This document shows, one piece after another, positions 7,811 through 18,472 of a DNA stretch of 64,000 nucleotides. The DNA lies in contig NZ_KB889965.1 of the NCBI RefSeq assembly GCF_000372865.1, forward strand, positions 3,145,450 through 3,209,449, read 5' to 3'. Source of the stretch: Methylosarcina fibrata AML-C10 (lineage in GTDB: Bacteria; Pseudomonadota; Gammaproteobacteria; Methylococcales; Methylomonadaceae). Within the stretch, counting starts at the first letter, position 1. Each line of letters opens with the position of its first letter. The notes under the pieces are model-generated. The model was not told the origin of the DNA. It was given only the letters and a program-made list of their open reading frames with translations, and did not search any database. The position numbers and the translations under genes were made by a program.

Positions 7811-10555
7811 TCAGACAAGAACTTCGCCTTCAAGCAGCTTTGCATGGGCTGCGGCCAATCGCGCGATGGGAATGCGCAGCGCCGAACAGGACACGTAGTC
7901 CAGCTTGATCTGATGACAAAACCGGATCGATTCCGGATGTCCGCCCTGTTCTCCGCAGATGCCTATTTTCAACTCGGGCCGCGTTTTTCGACCCAATTCG
8001 GCGGTCATTTTCATTAACTGGCCGACGCCTTTAATATCCAGCACTTCGAACGGATTATCCTCAAGAAGGCCCAGATCGTTATAAAGCGGCAGGAATTTGT
8101 TTTCGGCATCCTCTCTGGAGAAGGAAAAAGTCGCCTGAGTCAGGTCATTGGTTCCGAAGGAGAAAAACTCGGCGTATTGAGCCAGTTGCCCCGACCGAGT
8201 GCAGGCGCGCACGGTTTCGATCATGGTGCCGAATTTGAACTTGACGTTCAGTCCGTACTGATCTTCTATTTCCCGCTGCACTTCGTCGACATACTCCTTG
8301 ACTTTTTTCAATTCCTCGGCCGTTATGACCTGAGGCACCATGATTTCCGGAGCGATGGGCACGTTTTGCCGGGTACAGATCGCCGCCGCGTCAAGAATGG
8401 AGCGTATCTGCATCTTGTAGATTTCGGGATAAGACATGCCGAGACGCACGCCGCGATGGCCGAGCATCGGGTTCACTTCATACAATTCGCGCACCTTCTT
8501 CAGCATGACCTGCTTTTTCGCGATGGCCTTGCTGACGACTTCTTCGTTCAGCAAATTAAAGGGCGCCGGCAGCCTGTCGTGGGCCCCGACCGTTTCCAGA
8601 GTAACGCGCTGACCCTTGATGACGACTTCATATTGCTGCAACGCGGCAATTTCGTCCTCCAGTTGATGTTCGCTCGGCAGAAACTCGTGCATCGGCGGAT
8701 CGAGCAGGCGCACAGTAACCGGCTTGGGCGACATCGCGGTAAACAGTTGCACGAAGTCTTCCCGCTGTATCGGAAACAGCTTGTCCAGCGCCGCCTTGCG
8801 ACTGTCCGGATCCTCCGCCAGAATCATGTCCACGACCAGCGGCAGACGGTCTTTCGCATTGAACATGCGTTCGGTCCGGCACAACCCGATGCCGACGGCC
8901 CCGTAGGAAAGCGCCACGCGCGCCTGCTCCGGCGTATCGACGTTGGCGTGCACTTTCAGTTCCGCATGATCGTCGGCCCAGGCCAGCAAGGTTTGCAGCT
9001 CGCCGGATACGGACGGCGTCACCGTGGCGATTTTACCCTGATAAATCAGGCCGGTGCTCCCGTCGATGGTAATGATGTCGCCTTCGCGGATCTGTGTTTC
9101 GCCGACGACCGCCAGCCGCAGCTTGACGTCGATCCGGATGTCTTCGGCGCCGGCAACGCAAGCCTTGCCCATGCCGCGCGCGACCACGGCAGCGTGGGAC
9201 GTTTTGCCGCCACGGCTGGTCAGAATGCCTTGCGCGGCAAAAAAACCGTGGATGTCTTCCGGCTTGGTTTCCTCACGCAGCAAGATGATTTTTTCTCCCG
9301 CCCGCCCCATCATCGCCGCGGTATCGGCATCGAAAACGCATTTTCCGCAGGCAGCGCCCGGCGAAGCCGGAAGCCCCTGAGCCAGCGGCGGAATCTTGTT
9401 GTTCGGATCCAGTTGCGGATGCAGCAACTGCTCCAGCAGTTCCGGATTAATCCGGAGCAAGGCCCGCCGTTTGTCGATCAGACCTTCGCCGACCATTTCC
9501 ACCGAGGTCCTGACCATGGCCGCGGCGTTCATTTTGCCGTTGCGCGTCTGCAGGCAGTAAAGCACGCCCCGTTCGATGGTGTACTCGTAATCCTGGACTT
9601 CCCGGTAATGGTTTTCCAGCTTGTTGCGCAACTCGACCAGTTGCCGGTACAAATCGGGCATTTCTTCGACGAGAGCCTGCACCGGCTTGGGCGTGCGAAT
9701 GCCGGCCACCACGTCTTCGCCTTGTGCGTTGACTAGGTATTCGCCGTACATTTCGTTGGCTCCGGTGGCCGGGTTACGGGTAAATCCGACCCCGGTCGCA
9801 CAGTCGTTGCCCATATTGCCGAACACCATCGTGACCACGTTGACGGCGGTGCCGTTGGCCATTTGCGGCGTAATCCGGAACTCCCGGCGGTAATCGACGG
9901 CGCGTTTACCCATCCAGGAATTGAAGACGGCCTTGATGGACAGTTCCAACTGCTCGTAAACGTCCTCCGGAAAAGGCCGGCCGGTTTCTTCCTTAACCAC
10001 GTCCAGAAACAGTTCGCTGATTTCTTTCAGATGATCGGCAGCCAGCGCCACGTCTGCCTTGATGCCCGCCTGCCGTTTGACATTGTTGAAATGAGCATCG
10101 AACTTTTCGTCGGCAATACCGAGCGCCACCTTGCCGAAAAGCTGAATAAAGCGCCGGTAGGCATCGTAGCCGAAACGGGGATCCTGGGTTTCTTCGATCA
10201 ATCCTTTCAGAGTTTCCCGGTTCAGACCCAGATTTAAAATCGTATCCATCATGCCCGGCATCGAGATGGCGGAGCCCGATCGCACCGAGACCAGCAGCGG
10301 CCTGGAACTCGATCCGAAGCGCTTGCCGGTGGCTTCTTCCACTTCATGGATATGGCGTTTGACTTCGTCCATCAAGCCGTCGGGAAGCTGATGGTTTTTT
10401 AGATAATCCAGACAGGCTTCGGTCGTAATGACGAAGCCGGGCGGTACGTTCAGGCCAATCTGGGTCATTTCACACAGATTGGCGCCTTTTCCGCCTAACA
10501 ACACTTTGTTTTTGCCGTCGCCTTGCTGGAACGAATAAATATATTGAGCGGTCAT
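7811..10555 (-). CDS. ppdK: Pyruvate, phosphate dikinase
   Basis: This 914-residue cytosolic enzyme interconverts pyruvate + ATP + Pi and PEP + AMP + PPi. The N-terminal ATP-grasp domain starts with GGKGANLCEMT. The central phosphohistidine domain carries GGKTSHAAVVARGMG, with the catalytic His and the adjacent regulatory Thr conserved. The C-terminal TIM barrel has GICGEQGGHP with the catalytic Cys. Length fits the family. A strong AAGGAG ribosome-binding site lies 7 bp before the ATG. In one-carbon metabolisers that use PPi-dependent glycolysis, this enzyme recycles PPi; that role here is inferred. Confidence 0.95.
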   Translation of the reverse strand: MTAQYIYSFQQGDGKNKVLLGGKGANLCEMTQIGLNVPPGFVITTEACLDYLKNHQLPDGLMDEVKRHIHEVEEATGKRFGSSSRPLLVSVRSGSAISMPGMMDTILNLGLNRETLKGLIEETQDPRFGYDAYRRFIQLFGKVALGIADEKFDAHFNNVKRQAGIKADVALAADHLKEISELFLDVVKEETGRPFPEDVYEQLELSIKAVFNSWMGKRAVDYRREFRITPQMANGTAVNVVTMVFGNMGNDCATGVGFTRNPATGANEMYGEYLVNAQGEDVVAGIRTPKPVQALVEEMPDLYRQLVELRNKLENHYREVQDYEYTIERGVLYCLQTRNGKMNAAAMVRTSVEMVGEGLIDKRRALLRINPELLEQLLHPQLDPNNKIPPLAQGLPASPGAACGKCVFDADTAAMMGRAGEKIILLREETKPEDIHGFFAAQGILTSRGGKTSHAAVVARGMGKACVAGAEDIRIDVKLRLAVVGETQIREGDIITIDGSTGLIYQGKIATVTPSVSGELQTLLAWADDHAELKVHANVDTPEQARVALSYGAVGIGLCRTERMFNAKDRLPLVVDMILAEDPDSRKAALDKLFPIQREDFVQLFTAMSPKPVTVRLLDPPMHEFLPSEHQLEDEIAALQQYEVVIKGQRVTLETVGAHDRLPAPFNLLNEEVVSKAIAKKQVMLKKVRELYEVNPMLGHRGVRLGMSYPEIYKMQIRSILDAAAICTRQNVPIAPEIMVPQVITAEELKKVKEYVDEVQREIEDQYGLNVKFKFGTMIETVRACTRSGQLAQYAEFFSFGTNDLTQATFSFSREDAENKFLPLYNDLGLLEDNPFEVLDIKGVGQLMKMTAELGRKTRPELKIGICGEQGGHPESIRFCHQIKLDYVSCSALRIPIARLAAAHAKLLEGEVLV

Positions 10556-10723
10556 CTTGGCTCCTTAAGTTAAGTTCTTTATGAATGTCGAAATGCTTTC
10601 TTGCGCCCGTTCATTGGTCAAAGACCGGGAAACTCCGGACTGCAAGACGGCAAGAGTGATTCGGACTGTTTATCGGTGCCGCCGCGGCTTTCTGACGCTT
10701 CCTCCAATCGGCTCGAAAAAAGG

Positions 10724-11650
10724 TCAGGCGTCCAACAGGGCTTTTACGTGGATAGCGGCGCTGGCCGCCAACGCCTTCAGATGATAGCCGCCTTCCAGTA
10801 CGGAGAGGATGCGGCCTTGGCCGTGGCGCCGGGCGATGGCCAGCAATTCTTCGGTAACCCAGCGGTAATCGGCTTCGACCAGATTGACGTCGGCCAGAGG
10901 ATCGTCCCGATGAGCATCGAACCCAGCGGAAATCAGCATGAATTCGGGTTTGAAGCGATCGAGTTCGGGCAGTATGAGAGACTGGTATTTTCGCCTGAAA
11001 TCGGCTCCGTCGTCGCCTGCCGAGAGCGGCACGTTGACGATGTTGCCGGCGCCTGTTTCGGAAGGATAACCGGTCCCCGGATAATGCGGCATCTCATGAC
11101 TGGAAGCATACAGCACCCGGGGCTGGCGATAAAAAGCGGCCTGAGTGCCGTTGCCGTGATGCACGTCGAAGTCGACGATCGCGATGCGCTCGAGCCGGTA
11201 GTGAGTCCGCGCGTATTCGGCGGCGATGGCCACATTGTTAAACAGGCAGAAACCCATGGCGCGGTCGGGTTCGGCGTGGTGTCCGGGCGGACGCACGGCA
11301 CAAAAAGCATGCTCGGCGCGGCCCGTCATGATGTGATCCACCGCATCGCAAACGGCGCCCACGGCCCTGAAAGCGGCCTTTCTCGAACCGGGCGACACCA
11401 CCGTATCTGCGTCCAGATAATGATGCCCTTGTTCCGGCACGGCCTTTAACACCGTATCGATATGGCGCTGCGAATGAATCAGCCTGATTTGCTGCTCGCG
11501 GCCCATCGGAGGCGACATCCGGACCAACGCCGAGAATTCGGACGCGGCCAGAGCATCGGCTATGCTTTTCAGACGCTCGGCGGATTCGGGATGTTCGGCG
11601 CCCGTATCGTGCAGAAGAAAATCCGGGTGGCTGTAATATAACGTCGTCAC
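10724..11650 (-). CDS. Histone deacetylase / acetylpolyamine amidohydrolase family hydrolase
   Basis: This is a 308-residue zinc-dependent deacetylase of the arginase/HDAC fold. Seen motifs are RPPGHHAE (tandem His charge relay), the metal-binding VDFDVHHGNGT, the SAGFDAHRDDP Asp ligand, and LEGGYH near the C-terminus. Bacterial members act on acetylated polyamines, acetoin-pathway targets or proteins; the substrate cannot be told from sequence. It lies upstream of ppdK on the same strand with a 168-bp gap, so co-transcription is uncertain. Confidence 0.88.
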   Translation of the reverse strand: MTTLYYSHPDFLLHDTGAEHPESAERLKSIADALAASEFSALVRMSPPMGREQQIRLIHSQRHIDTVLKAVPEQGHHYLDADTVVSPGSRKAAFRAVGAVCDAVDHIMTGRAEHAFCAVRPPGHHAEPDRAMGFCLFNNVAIAAEYARTHYRLERIAIVDFDVHHGNGTQAAFYRQPRVLYASSHEMPHYPGTGYPSETGAGNIVNVPLSAGDDGADFRRKYQSLILPELDRFKPEFMLISAGFDAHRDDPLADVNLVEADYRWVTEELLAIARRHGQGRILSVLEGGYHLKALAASAAIHVKALLDA

Positions 11651-11804
11651 AAAATCTTACTCGCTTCAATGGCCTGGGGACTTTATCGGCGGCCGGCCTT
11701 ATCTCCCGCCATGCCTTAACAAGGTTGCTCTAACTGAAGATTGAGCCAAAGGTGATAAAGTTCATGCCGTTGAAAATTTGTTTGCAGCGGCATGCGGCCC
11801 GGTT

Positions 11805-13538
11805 TCATAATCGGTAAAGCGGCTCCAGGCTATGCTCTTCTCGAGCTCCAAGTTGCCGCCGGGCCCTGTGTTCGGAAAAAGCCTGAAACAGTTTTTTTCC
11901 TTGCCACCGACCTGATTCCTTGCTGTACAGGATACGGTTCAGTTCCAGAATTTCATCCCGCAGCCGCGCTTCGCAGCAGGAAGCGACGGCGCCCAAACTG
12001 GTGGCTTCGTACGTCTGTCTACCCCAATTAATCAAAGCGTTTTTAGCTGCACCCGCATCGTTGCTCTCGCAGGCTTTTTTCAGACTCCTGATAAAAACGG
12101 CGGTTTCTTCCTCCTTTTCCCGAACGGTTTCCGCCGGCTTGGCCCATGGCCGCTTCCGTAGAAAATAAACCACGGTCAGAAGCCAGCCCGCCGCCAGAAA
12201 AACCGAAATCCAAAGCCAAAGGCCGGCTTGTTCGGCCTGAGTCCTGATAGCCGGTGCATTTTCCGGCGGTTTTACGGGCGTTGCGGCCGGCGTCCGAGCA
12301 TCGGCCTCGGTTTCTCCCGCCGCCTTCGCGGTGATTGTGACGGCCGGGATTTTAACGGTCTCCATGGCCTGCTTTTCCGTATTGAACCAGGGAATCTCTA
12401 TGGCCGGTAGAGTATAGCTGCCCGCCTTGGCGGGGATCAAAGCGATTTTTTCCTGTCTTACCGCAACCAGACCGTCCGGTTTTTTCTGTTCCTGAAGCAC
12501 GGGCTGATCAGGATAGACCTTAATCCGATCGTCCGTCCGGGCCGTATTCAGCTCGGGCAACTGGCCGACCGTCGCCCCCCGGGCTTGCAGCGTCAGGGTT
12601 CGGGTCAGAGGTTCCCCCACGTTCATTTGTTGAACGTCTCCCGACCATTCCTCCGCCAGCTCCACATGCTCGGCAGACAGCCAGTTCGCTCCCGTATAGT
12701 CGGCGGGCGCCGGCCTGACTTCAAGGTCTACGGCTTTTGAAACGGCTTTTTGAGTTCTGGTCAGTTGGGAACCGAAGAAACCGTTGAAATTCGGCCGGCT
12801 GCCGGTCAGCACTTCGGCGGTCAGGATCAGCGGCTGAATCGTCATCCGGCCGCTTTTTTGCGGAAACACGGCGTATTTGCGCTCGGTCACGGCATAATCG
12901 ATTCCGTTGACTTGCGTCGTATAAGTACTGTCGTCGCCCAGTTTTTCGATCACCGCATCGGCGAGCTGCGGCTCGTTCAAACTGGCTCTGACGATTTCGA
13001 TTCGCGAATAAATACGCACCGTGTAAATGACCTGGGATTGTATGAAAGGATTTTTCGGCGCCGCATCCACTTCCAGCATGATGTCGTCTTCGGCGCTCAG
13101 ATTTTTCGCAGTCGAACCGGGCGTGACCACGACCACCATGGGCTGGCTCACGTCCTTACCGAATTTGATCGGCGGCACAATCAGACTGCCGGCCTGCCTG
13201 GCCATGACGTTCAGCGTCCATTGCATCGACTTGCTGGCTTTTCCGTTATGCCAGGTGGCGCTGCTGCCGGTGCTTTGGCTGATGATGTCGAAATCCTGCT
13301 CGAGCGGGCTGAAGTCGGGATCGTCGTCCGGCGTTTCAGCCGCAGTGAAAACGATCTGAAAGGACTCCTCGAGTCCGACCGGATTACGGTCCACCGAAAC
13401 CTTGATCGGCGCGGCAAACCCTTCGCCCATCGCCGGAATCTGCAATAAAATCACGAGCAGGATACCAACCGGGCTGGAAAAAGAGAGGAAATTCCGGCGT
13501 CCAAGCCTATTCACTTCATTGATTATGGAGGCTGTCAT
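11805..13538 (-). CDS. batD: BatD family protein
   Basis: This is a 577-residue envelope protein. A hydrophobic N-terminal segment (about residues 22-42) looks like a signal peptide or anchor. Beta-rich BatD (oxygen tolerance) domains follow, with the family N-terminal pattern of VDRNPVGLEESFQIVF. One transmembrane helix is near residue 445 (LWLWISVFLAAGWLLTVVYF), followed by a cytoplasmic tail of about 110 residues. BatD usually sits with batA/batB/batC and a MoxR ATPase. Those partners are not in this window, so this copy is either detached from them or a divergent member. The Bat function is not settled. Confidence 0.8.
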   Translation of the reverse strand: MTASIINEVNRLGRRNFLSFSSPVGILLVILLQIPAMGEGFAAPIKVSVDRNPVGLEESFQIVFTAAETPDDDPDFSPLEQDFDIISQSTGSSATWHNGKASKSMQWTLNVMARQAGSLIVPPIKFGKDVSQPMVVVVTPGSTAKNLSAEDDIMLEVDAAPKNPFIQSQVIYTVRIYSRIEIVRASLNEPQLADAVIEKLGDDSTYTTQVNGIDYAVTERKYAVFPQKSGRMTIQPLILTAEVLTGSRPNFNGFFGSQLTRTQKAVSKAVDLEVRPAPADYTGANWLSAEHVELAEEWSGDVQQMNVGEPLTRTLTLQARGATVGQLPELNTARTDDRIKVYPDQPVLQEQKKPDGLVAVRQEKIALIPAKAGSYTLPAIEIPWFNTEKQAMETVKIPAVTITAKAAGETEADARTPAATPVKPPENAPAIRTQAEQAGLWLWISVFLAAGWLLTVVYFLRKRPWAKPAETVREKEEETAVFIRSLKKACESNDAGAAKNALINWGRQTYEATSLGAVASCCEARLRDEILELNRILYSKESGRWQGKKLFQAFSEHRARRQLGAREEHSLEPLYRL

Positions 13539-14267
13539 ATAGAAATACGCTTGCGTTTAACGCTCACCTGGAAAATAAATTGTCGACTTTGAATCGGGAA
13601 AGCTCTTTTGAATATGGCAAAGGAAAGATGCCGGCATCCGATTCCGGTTCAGCCGCTTTCCGTCAGCTCTGAAATCAAAACTGTTCGAGAAGCATTGATT
13701 CCTTCGTCGGATCGGCTATTTTGCCCGGAGCCCGATCGGCTTAGGCTATCTCGCCGGGACCGTCACGATTCTGGGCATAAGACCTTAACATTCATCACTT
13801 TGCTCAATTAGCCGTCGTACCGGCACGCACTGCCGGCATCCAGGGACAGGAAGGTATAAAGCCTTGTCGTCTCCGGCATCCGGATTCCGGCAATCCACTT
13901 GTGCCTCTTGGGTAGGCCGGAACGCCATCTCGGAAAAACCGGCGGACATTAAGGACATAAAGCATAAAAATTTTGATCTTTTTATTGGAGACGATATAAT
14001 CGATGCGATTCATTATTAACATAACTGTGTTAAATATCAATCTTAAACTATAGAAGCCTAGCGGAAAACAATTGCTTTACAGAACATGGTTTTTGTTGAC
14101 GGCAGCTTTCGATTCTTGATCTTTCTCGTTTGAGCCTGAATTCGGATTTACTGAACACCGGAATTATCGACCGACTTATTCAGACTTCCGTTTTGAGTTA
14201 TCAATCCCTTTGGGTATCCGCCTTATATAAAGGCCGCTTTCTTTTAACTTTAAAAAATTAAAGAAAC
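13539..14267. other. 729-bp intergenic region before the polysaccharide locus
   Basis: No gene is supported here. The middle part (13815-13920) has several CCGG-centred short inverted repeats, for example CCGGCA/TGCCGG at 13820-13836, resembling dispersed repeat fragments. From about 13960 the sequence becomes AT-rich. A TATATA box at 14224-14229, about 40 bp before the rfbB ATG, is a possible -10 element without a clear -35. No JUMPstart/ops element (GGCGGTAG) is seen. Confidence 0.4.
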
Positions 14268-15329
14268 ATGAGCATTCTTATTACCGGAGGCGCGGGCTTT
14301 ATCGGCTCCAATTTTGTGCTGGACTGGTTTGCCCATTCCGACGAAACGGTCGTCAACCTGGACAAGCTCACTTACGCCGGCAATCTGGAAAATCTGCAAA
14401 GCCTGGCCCGGGACGAACGGCATCAGTTTGTCCGGGGCGACATCGGCGACCAGGACCTCGTCAGCGGACTGTTGCAGCGCCACCGGCCCCGGGCGGTGCT
14501 CAATTTCGCCGCCGAAAGCCACGTCGACCGCTCCATTCACGGCCCTGAAGACTTCATCCAGACCAACGTCGTCGGCACCTTTCATCTGCTTGAAGCGGTG
14601 CGCCGTTACTGGGACGGCCTTACGGAAGAGGCGAAAGCGGATTTCCGTTTTCTGCACGTGTCGACCGACGAAGTGTACGGCTCCCTGAACCCGGGCGATC
14701 CGGCCTTTTGCGAAAGCCACCGGTACGAACCCAACAGCCCTTATTCCGCGAGCAAGGCGGCCAGCGACCATCTGGTGCGTGCCTACCATCACACCTACGG
14801 CCTGCCGGTGCTGACCACCAATTGTTCCAATAATTACGGGCCGTTTCATTTCCCGGAAAAACTGATCCCGCTGGTGATCCACAACGCCCTGGCCGGCCGG
14901 CCGCTGCCCATTTACGGGGACGGCCAACAAATCCGCGACTGGCTCTACGTCAAGGATCATTGCAGCGCCCTTCGCGCCGTGCTCGCCGCCGGGCAATCGG
15001 GCGAAACCTACAATATCGGCGGCTGGAACGAAAAAGCCAACCTCGACGTGGTGCACACGCTCTGCGCCCTTCTCGACGAACTGCGCCCCCGCGCCGACGG
15101 CCAGTCCTACCGCCGCCAGATCACCTTCGTCAAGGATCGTCCGGGCCACGACCGCCGCTATGCGATCGATGCCTCGAAACTGGCCCGGGAACTGGGCTGG
15201 AAGCCCGCCGAAACCTTCGAGTCCGGCCTGCGCAAAACCGTTCAGTGGTATCTGGACCATCCGGACTGGGTAGCCCACGTCACCAGCGGCGCCTACCGCG
15301 ACTGGATCGACCAGCATTACGCCGCATGA
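14268..15329 (+). CDS. rfbB: dTDP-glucose 4,6-dehydratase
   Basis: This 353-residue extended short-chain dehydrogenase catalyses the second step of dTDP-L-rhamnose synthesis. The NAD-binding motif [10 protein letters not shown] is at residues 7-16. STDEVYG (around residue 134) and the catalytic YSASK are present. It is the first gene of the plus-strand polysaccharide locus. Its stop overlaps the rfbD start (ATGA), so the two are translationally coupled. Confidence 0.95.
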   Translation: MSILITGGAGFIGSNFVLDWFAHSDETVVNLDKLTYAGNLENLQSLARDERHQFVRGDIGDQDLVSGLLQRHRPRAVLNFAAESHVDRSIHGPEDFIQTNVVGTFHLLEAVRRYWDGLTEEAKADFRFLHVSTDEVYGSLNPGDPAFCESHRYEPNSPYSASKAASDHLVRAYHHTYGLPVLTTNCSNNYGPFHFPEKLIPLVIHNALAGRPLPIYGDGQQIRDWLYVKDHCSALRAVLAAGQSGETYNIGGWNEKANLDVVHTLCALLDELRPRADGQSYRRQITFVKDRPGHDRRYAIDASKLARELGWKPAETFESGLRKTVQWYLDHPDWVAHVTSGAYRDWIDQHYAA

Positions 15330-16213
15330 ACATCCTCTTACTGGGCAAGGACGGGCAGGTCGGGCGCGAACTTCAGCGCACATTGCTGCCGTTCGGAGAC
15401 GTCGCCGCGCTCAACCGGCACCAGGCCGACCTCGGCCATCTCGACGAACTGGAGCGCTTGCTGCACCGGCTCAAACCGGATCTGATCGTCAACGCCGCCG
15501 CTTACACCGCGGTCGACAAGGCCGAAAGCGACCGGGACGCCGCCTTTAGGATCAACCGGGACGCGGTCGCCGTGCTGGCGGGCTGGGCGGCGCGCCACGA
15601 GGCGTTGCTGGTTCATTATTCGACCGATTATGTCTTTGACGGCGAAAAAACCGAGGCCTATCTGGAAACGGATCCCACGCATCCGTTATCGGTTTACGGT
15701 CTGTCCAAGCGGGCCGGCGAGGAGGCGATTATCTCAAGCGGCGGCCAGGCCCTGATTTTCCGCACCAGTTGGGTCTTTTCCTCCCACGGCAGCAATTTCA
15801 TCAAGACCATCTTGCGTCTGGCCAGGGAAAAAAACCATCTGAACATCGTGGCCGATCAGTTCGGCGCGCCCACCTCGGCCGAACTGATTGCCGACGTCAC
15901 GGCGCTGGCCGTGGCCGCGTACCGGGCCGGACGCCTTGCCGGCGGCATTTACCATCTGACCGCAAGCGGCGAAACCCACTGGCACCATCTCGCCTGCCAT
16001 ACGGTCGACCGGGCGCTGGCCAACGGCATCCCGCTGCCACTGGAGACGTCCGCCATTCGCCCGATCGGTACCGAGGACTACCCGCTGCCCGCAAAGCGGC
16101 CCAAAAACTCCCGGCTGAATACCGCGCTGCTTTCCTCAACGCTCGGCTTGCAGCTTCCCGACTGGACGGTTCACGTCAATCGCGCCGTCGATCAACTCAC
16201 ACTTTCCGGTTAA
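15326..16213 (+). CDS. rfbD: dTDP-4-dehydrorhamnose reductase
   Basis: This 295-residue enzyme makes dTDP-L-rhamnose in the last pathway step. It starts [16 protein letters not shown] with the GxxGQVG NAD(P)-binding motif. It also has YSTDYVFDG and the catalytic YGLSK. The open frame continues upstream, but the ATG at 15326, overlapping the rfbB stop by 4 bp, gives the family N-terminus. rfbA follows after 5 bp. Confidence 0.94.
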   Translation: MNILLLGKDGQVGRELQRTLLPFGDVAALNRHQADLGHLDELERLLHRLKPDLIVNAAAYTAVDKAESDRDAAFRINRDAVAVLAGWAARHEALLVHYSTDYVFDGEKTEAYLETDPTHPLSVYGLSKRAGEEAIISSGGQALIFRTSWVFSSHGSNFIKTILRLAREKNHLNIVADQFGAPTSAELIADVTALAVAAYRAGRLAGGIYHLTASGETHWHHLACHTVDRALANGIPLPLETSAIRPIGTEDYPLPAKRPKNSRLNTALLSSTLGLQLPDWTVHVNRAVDQLTLSG

Positions 16214-16218
16214 TCGTC

Positions 16219-17109
16219 ATGACCCCGATAAAACGTAAAGGCATTATCCTGGCCGGCGGCTCGGGCACTCGCCTGCATCCGGCGACGCTGGCCCTGTCCA
16301 AGCAATTGCTGCCGGTTTTCGACAAACCGATGATTTACTATCCCCTCGGCACGCTGATGCTGGCCGGCATTCAAGACATTCTGATCATTTCCACGCCGCA
16401 GGACGTGCCGCGCTTTCAGCAATTGCTGGGCGACGGCGGCCAATGGGGGCTCGATCTCCGGTATGCGGTCCAGCCGGAGCCGGAAGGACTGGCGCAAGCC
16501 TTTCTGATCGGCGAAGCCTTCCTGGGCGATCATCCTTCGGCGCTGGTCTTGGGCGACAACCTCTTCTACGGCCACGATTTTCATCATCTCCTCGATAACG
16601 CGATGACGCGTTCCGAAGGCGCCACCGTCTTCGCCTATCACGTGCACGATCCGGAACGCTACGGCGTCGTTGAATTCAACGAGCAAGGCAAAGCCGTCAG
16701 CCTGGAAGAAAAACCCAAGAGCCCGAAATCGAATTACGCCGTCACCGGGCTGTATTTTTACGATCACACCGTGGTGAGTCGCGCCAAGGACCTCAAACCG
16801 TCCCCGCGCGGCGAGCTGGAAATCACCGATCTCAACCGCCTTTATCTCGACCGGGACCAGCTCAGCGTCGAAATCATGGGCCGCGGCTACGCCTGGCTCG
16901 ACACCGGCACGCACGAATCCCTGCTGGACGCCAGCCAGTTCATCGCAACCCTCGAGCATCGCCAGGGCCTCAAGGTCTCCTGCCCGGAGGAGATCGCTTT
17001 CCGGAAACAATGGATCAGCGCCGAGCAACTGGAGAAACTGGCCGAACCGCTCGCCAAAAACGGTTACGGCCAATACCTGCAACGGATCCTCAACGAAAAT
17101 ATTTTTTGA
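16219..17109 (+). CDS. rfbA: Glucose-1-phosphate thymidylyltransferase
   Basis: This 296-residue enzyme forms dTDP-glucose from glucose-1-phosphate and dTTP, committing carbon to dTDP-rhamnose. The nucleotidyltransferase signature [11 protein letters not shown] and the following [11 protein letters not shown] are at residues 11-35. [11 protein letters not shown] and [10 protein letters not shown] complete the family pattern. The ATG at 16219 was chosen over the longer open frame by homology. Its stop shares one base with the rfbC start (TGATG). Confidence 0.95.
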   Translation: MTPIKRKGIILAGGSGTRLHPATLALSKQLLPVFDKPMIYYPLGTLMLAGIQDILIISTPQDVPRFQQLLGDGGQWGLDLRYAVQPEPEGLAQAFLIGEAFLGDHPSALVLGDNLFYGHDFHHLLDNAMTRSEGATVFAYHVHDPERYGVVEFNEQGKAVSLEEKPKSPKSNYAVTGLYFYDHTVVSRAKDLKPSPRGELEITDLNRLYLDRDQLSVEIMGRGYAWLDTGTHESLLDASQFIATLEHRQGLKVSCPEEIAFRKQWISAEQLEKLAEPLAKNGYGQYLQRILNENIF

Positions 17110-17654
17110 TGAAAGCCACGACCTTAGCCATCCCCGGCGTCATACTGATCGAGCCGGCCGTGTTCGGAGACGAACGCGGCTTTTTCTTCGAAAGCTTCAA
17201 CCAGCGCCGGTTCGACGAACTCGTCGGCCGGCCGGTGACGTTCGTCCAGGACAATCATTCACGCTCGGCCCGGCACGTGCTGCGCGGCCTGCATTACCAG
17301 ATCCGGCAGCCGCAGGGCAAGCTGGTCCGGGTCGTGCAGGGCGAAGTCTTCGACGTCGCCGTGGACCTTCGCCGCTCTTCCCCTCACTTCGGGCAATGGG
17401 TCGGCGTCGTGTTGTCCGCGGACAACAAGCATCAGCTCTGGATTCCGGAAGGCTTTGCCCACGGCTTTGTCGTGCTGTCCGAGCGGGCCGAATTTCTCTA
17501 CAAAACCACCGACTATTACGCGCCCGACGCCGAACGCTGCATCCTTTGGAACGATAAGGATCTGGCCATCGACTGGCCCTTCAACGGCGAACCCTCGCTG
17601 TCCGCAAAGGATGCCCGGGGCGCTTCGTTCAAGGCGGCCGAGGTCTTCGCCTGA
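17109..17654 (+). CDS. rfbC: dTDP-4-dehydrorhamnose 3,5-epimerase
   Basis: This 181-residue cupin-fold enzyme inverts C3 and C5 of dTDP-4-keto-6-deoxyglucose. It shows DERGFFFESFN, the catalytic-His motif RGLHYQ and GEVFDVAVDLR, plus GFAHGF typical of RmlC. The start at 17109 overlaps the rfbA stop by one base. The end overlaps the following permease start by one base, which ties the sugar pathway to export. Confidence 0.94.
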   Translation: MKATTLAIPGVILIEPAVFGDERGFFFESFNQRRFDELVGRPVTFVQDNHSRSARHVLRGLHYQIRQPQGKLVRVVQGEVFDVAVDLRRSSPHFGQWVGVVLSADNKHQLWIPEGFAHGFVVLSERAEFLYKTTDYYAPDAERCILWNDKDLAIDWPFNGEPSLSAKDARGASFKAAEVFA

Positions 17655-18472
17655 TGCAACCATTTTCCATTGCCCCCAAGGAAATGGCGTTCAGTCTCTG
17701 GCGCAACCGAAACCTGGTCGCCAGCCTGGTCAAACGCGAAGTCGTCGGCCGCTACCGCGGTTCGGTCATGGGCATTCTCTGGTCGTTTTTGCATCCCATC
17801 TTCATGCTGGCCGTTTATACCTTTGTTTTCAGCGTCGTGTTCAAAGCCCGCTGGAACGTAGAGAGCGAATCAAAGACCGAGTTTGCCGTAGTGCTCTTTG
17901 CCGGCCTGATGGTCTTCAACCTGTTTTCCGAATGCATCAACCGCGCGCCCAATCTGATCCAGTCCAACGTCAATTACGTGAAAAAAGTCATATTCCCGCT
18001 GGAAGTCCTGCCCTGGGTGGCGATGGGCTCGTCGATTTTTCACGGCTTCATCAGCCTGACGGTCTGGTTCATCTTCTATCTGATTTACATAGGTCCGCCT
18101 CATCTTAACGCCCTGTTGTTTCCTTTAATTCTGCTGCCGTTGATCCTGTTGACCATGGGACTGTCCTGGTTGCTGGCGTCCCTCGGCGTCTATTTGCGCG
18201 ACATAGCGCAAATCACCGGCATTCTGACGACCACTTTGCTGTTCCTATCGCCGATATTTTACCCGGTCTCGTCCCTGCCGCCCGACTATCGGAGCCTGCT
18301 GCTGCTGAACCCTCTTTCCGCGGTGATCGAACAGGCGCGCGACGTGCTGATTTGGAACAAACTGCCCGACTGGCATTATTATTCTCTGTCGCTGCTGGCC
18401 TCGGGAACCATTGCCTGGCTGGGTTTCGCCTGGTTTCAGAAAACCAGGAAGGGCTTTGCCGACGTGTTATAA
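17654..18472 (+). CDS. wzm: ABC-2 type polysaccharide export permease (Wzm-like)
   Basis: This 272-residue inner-membrane protein has about six hydrophobic helices. It has the family N-terminal pattern of an amphipathic segment, then LVKREVVGRYRGSVMGILWS and hydrophobic HPIFMLAVYTFVFSVVF. The C-terminal part with SPIFYPVSSLP is typical of O-antigen and capsule ABC-2 permeases. It should form the channel that moves the undecaprenyl-linked polymer to the periplasm together with Wzt (18691-20052). The rfbBDAC-wzm-wzt order is common for ABC-dependent O antigens. Confidence 0.9.
   Translation: MQPFSIAPKEMAFSLWRNRNLVASLVKREVVGRYRGSVMGILWSFLHPIFMLAVYTFVFSVVFKARWNVESESKTEFAVVLFAGLMVFNLFSECINRAPNLIQSNVNYVKKVIFPLEVLPWVAMGSSIFHGFISLTVWFIFYLIYIGPPHLNALLFPLILLPLILLTMGLSWLLASLGVYLRDIAQITGILTTTLLFLSPIFYPVSSLPPDYRSLLLLNPLSAVIEQARDVLIWNKLPDWHYYSLSLLASGTIAWLGFAWFQKTRKGFADVL

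Noticed and set aside
8177-9736. 519-codon plus-strand frame opposite ppdK
   Set aside because: It is antisense to a fully conserved ppdK; the His/Arg/Gln-rich product is the usual shadow of a GC-rich gene.
14250-15383. 377-codon minus-strand frame opposite rfbB
   Set aside because: Antisense shadow of a clearly identified rfbB.
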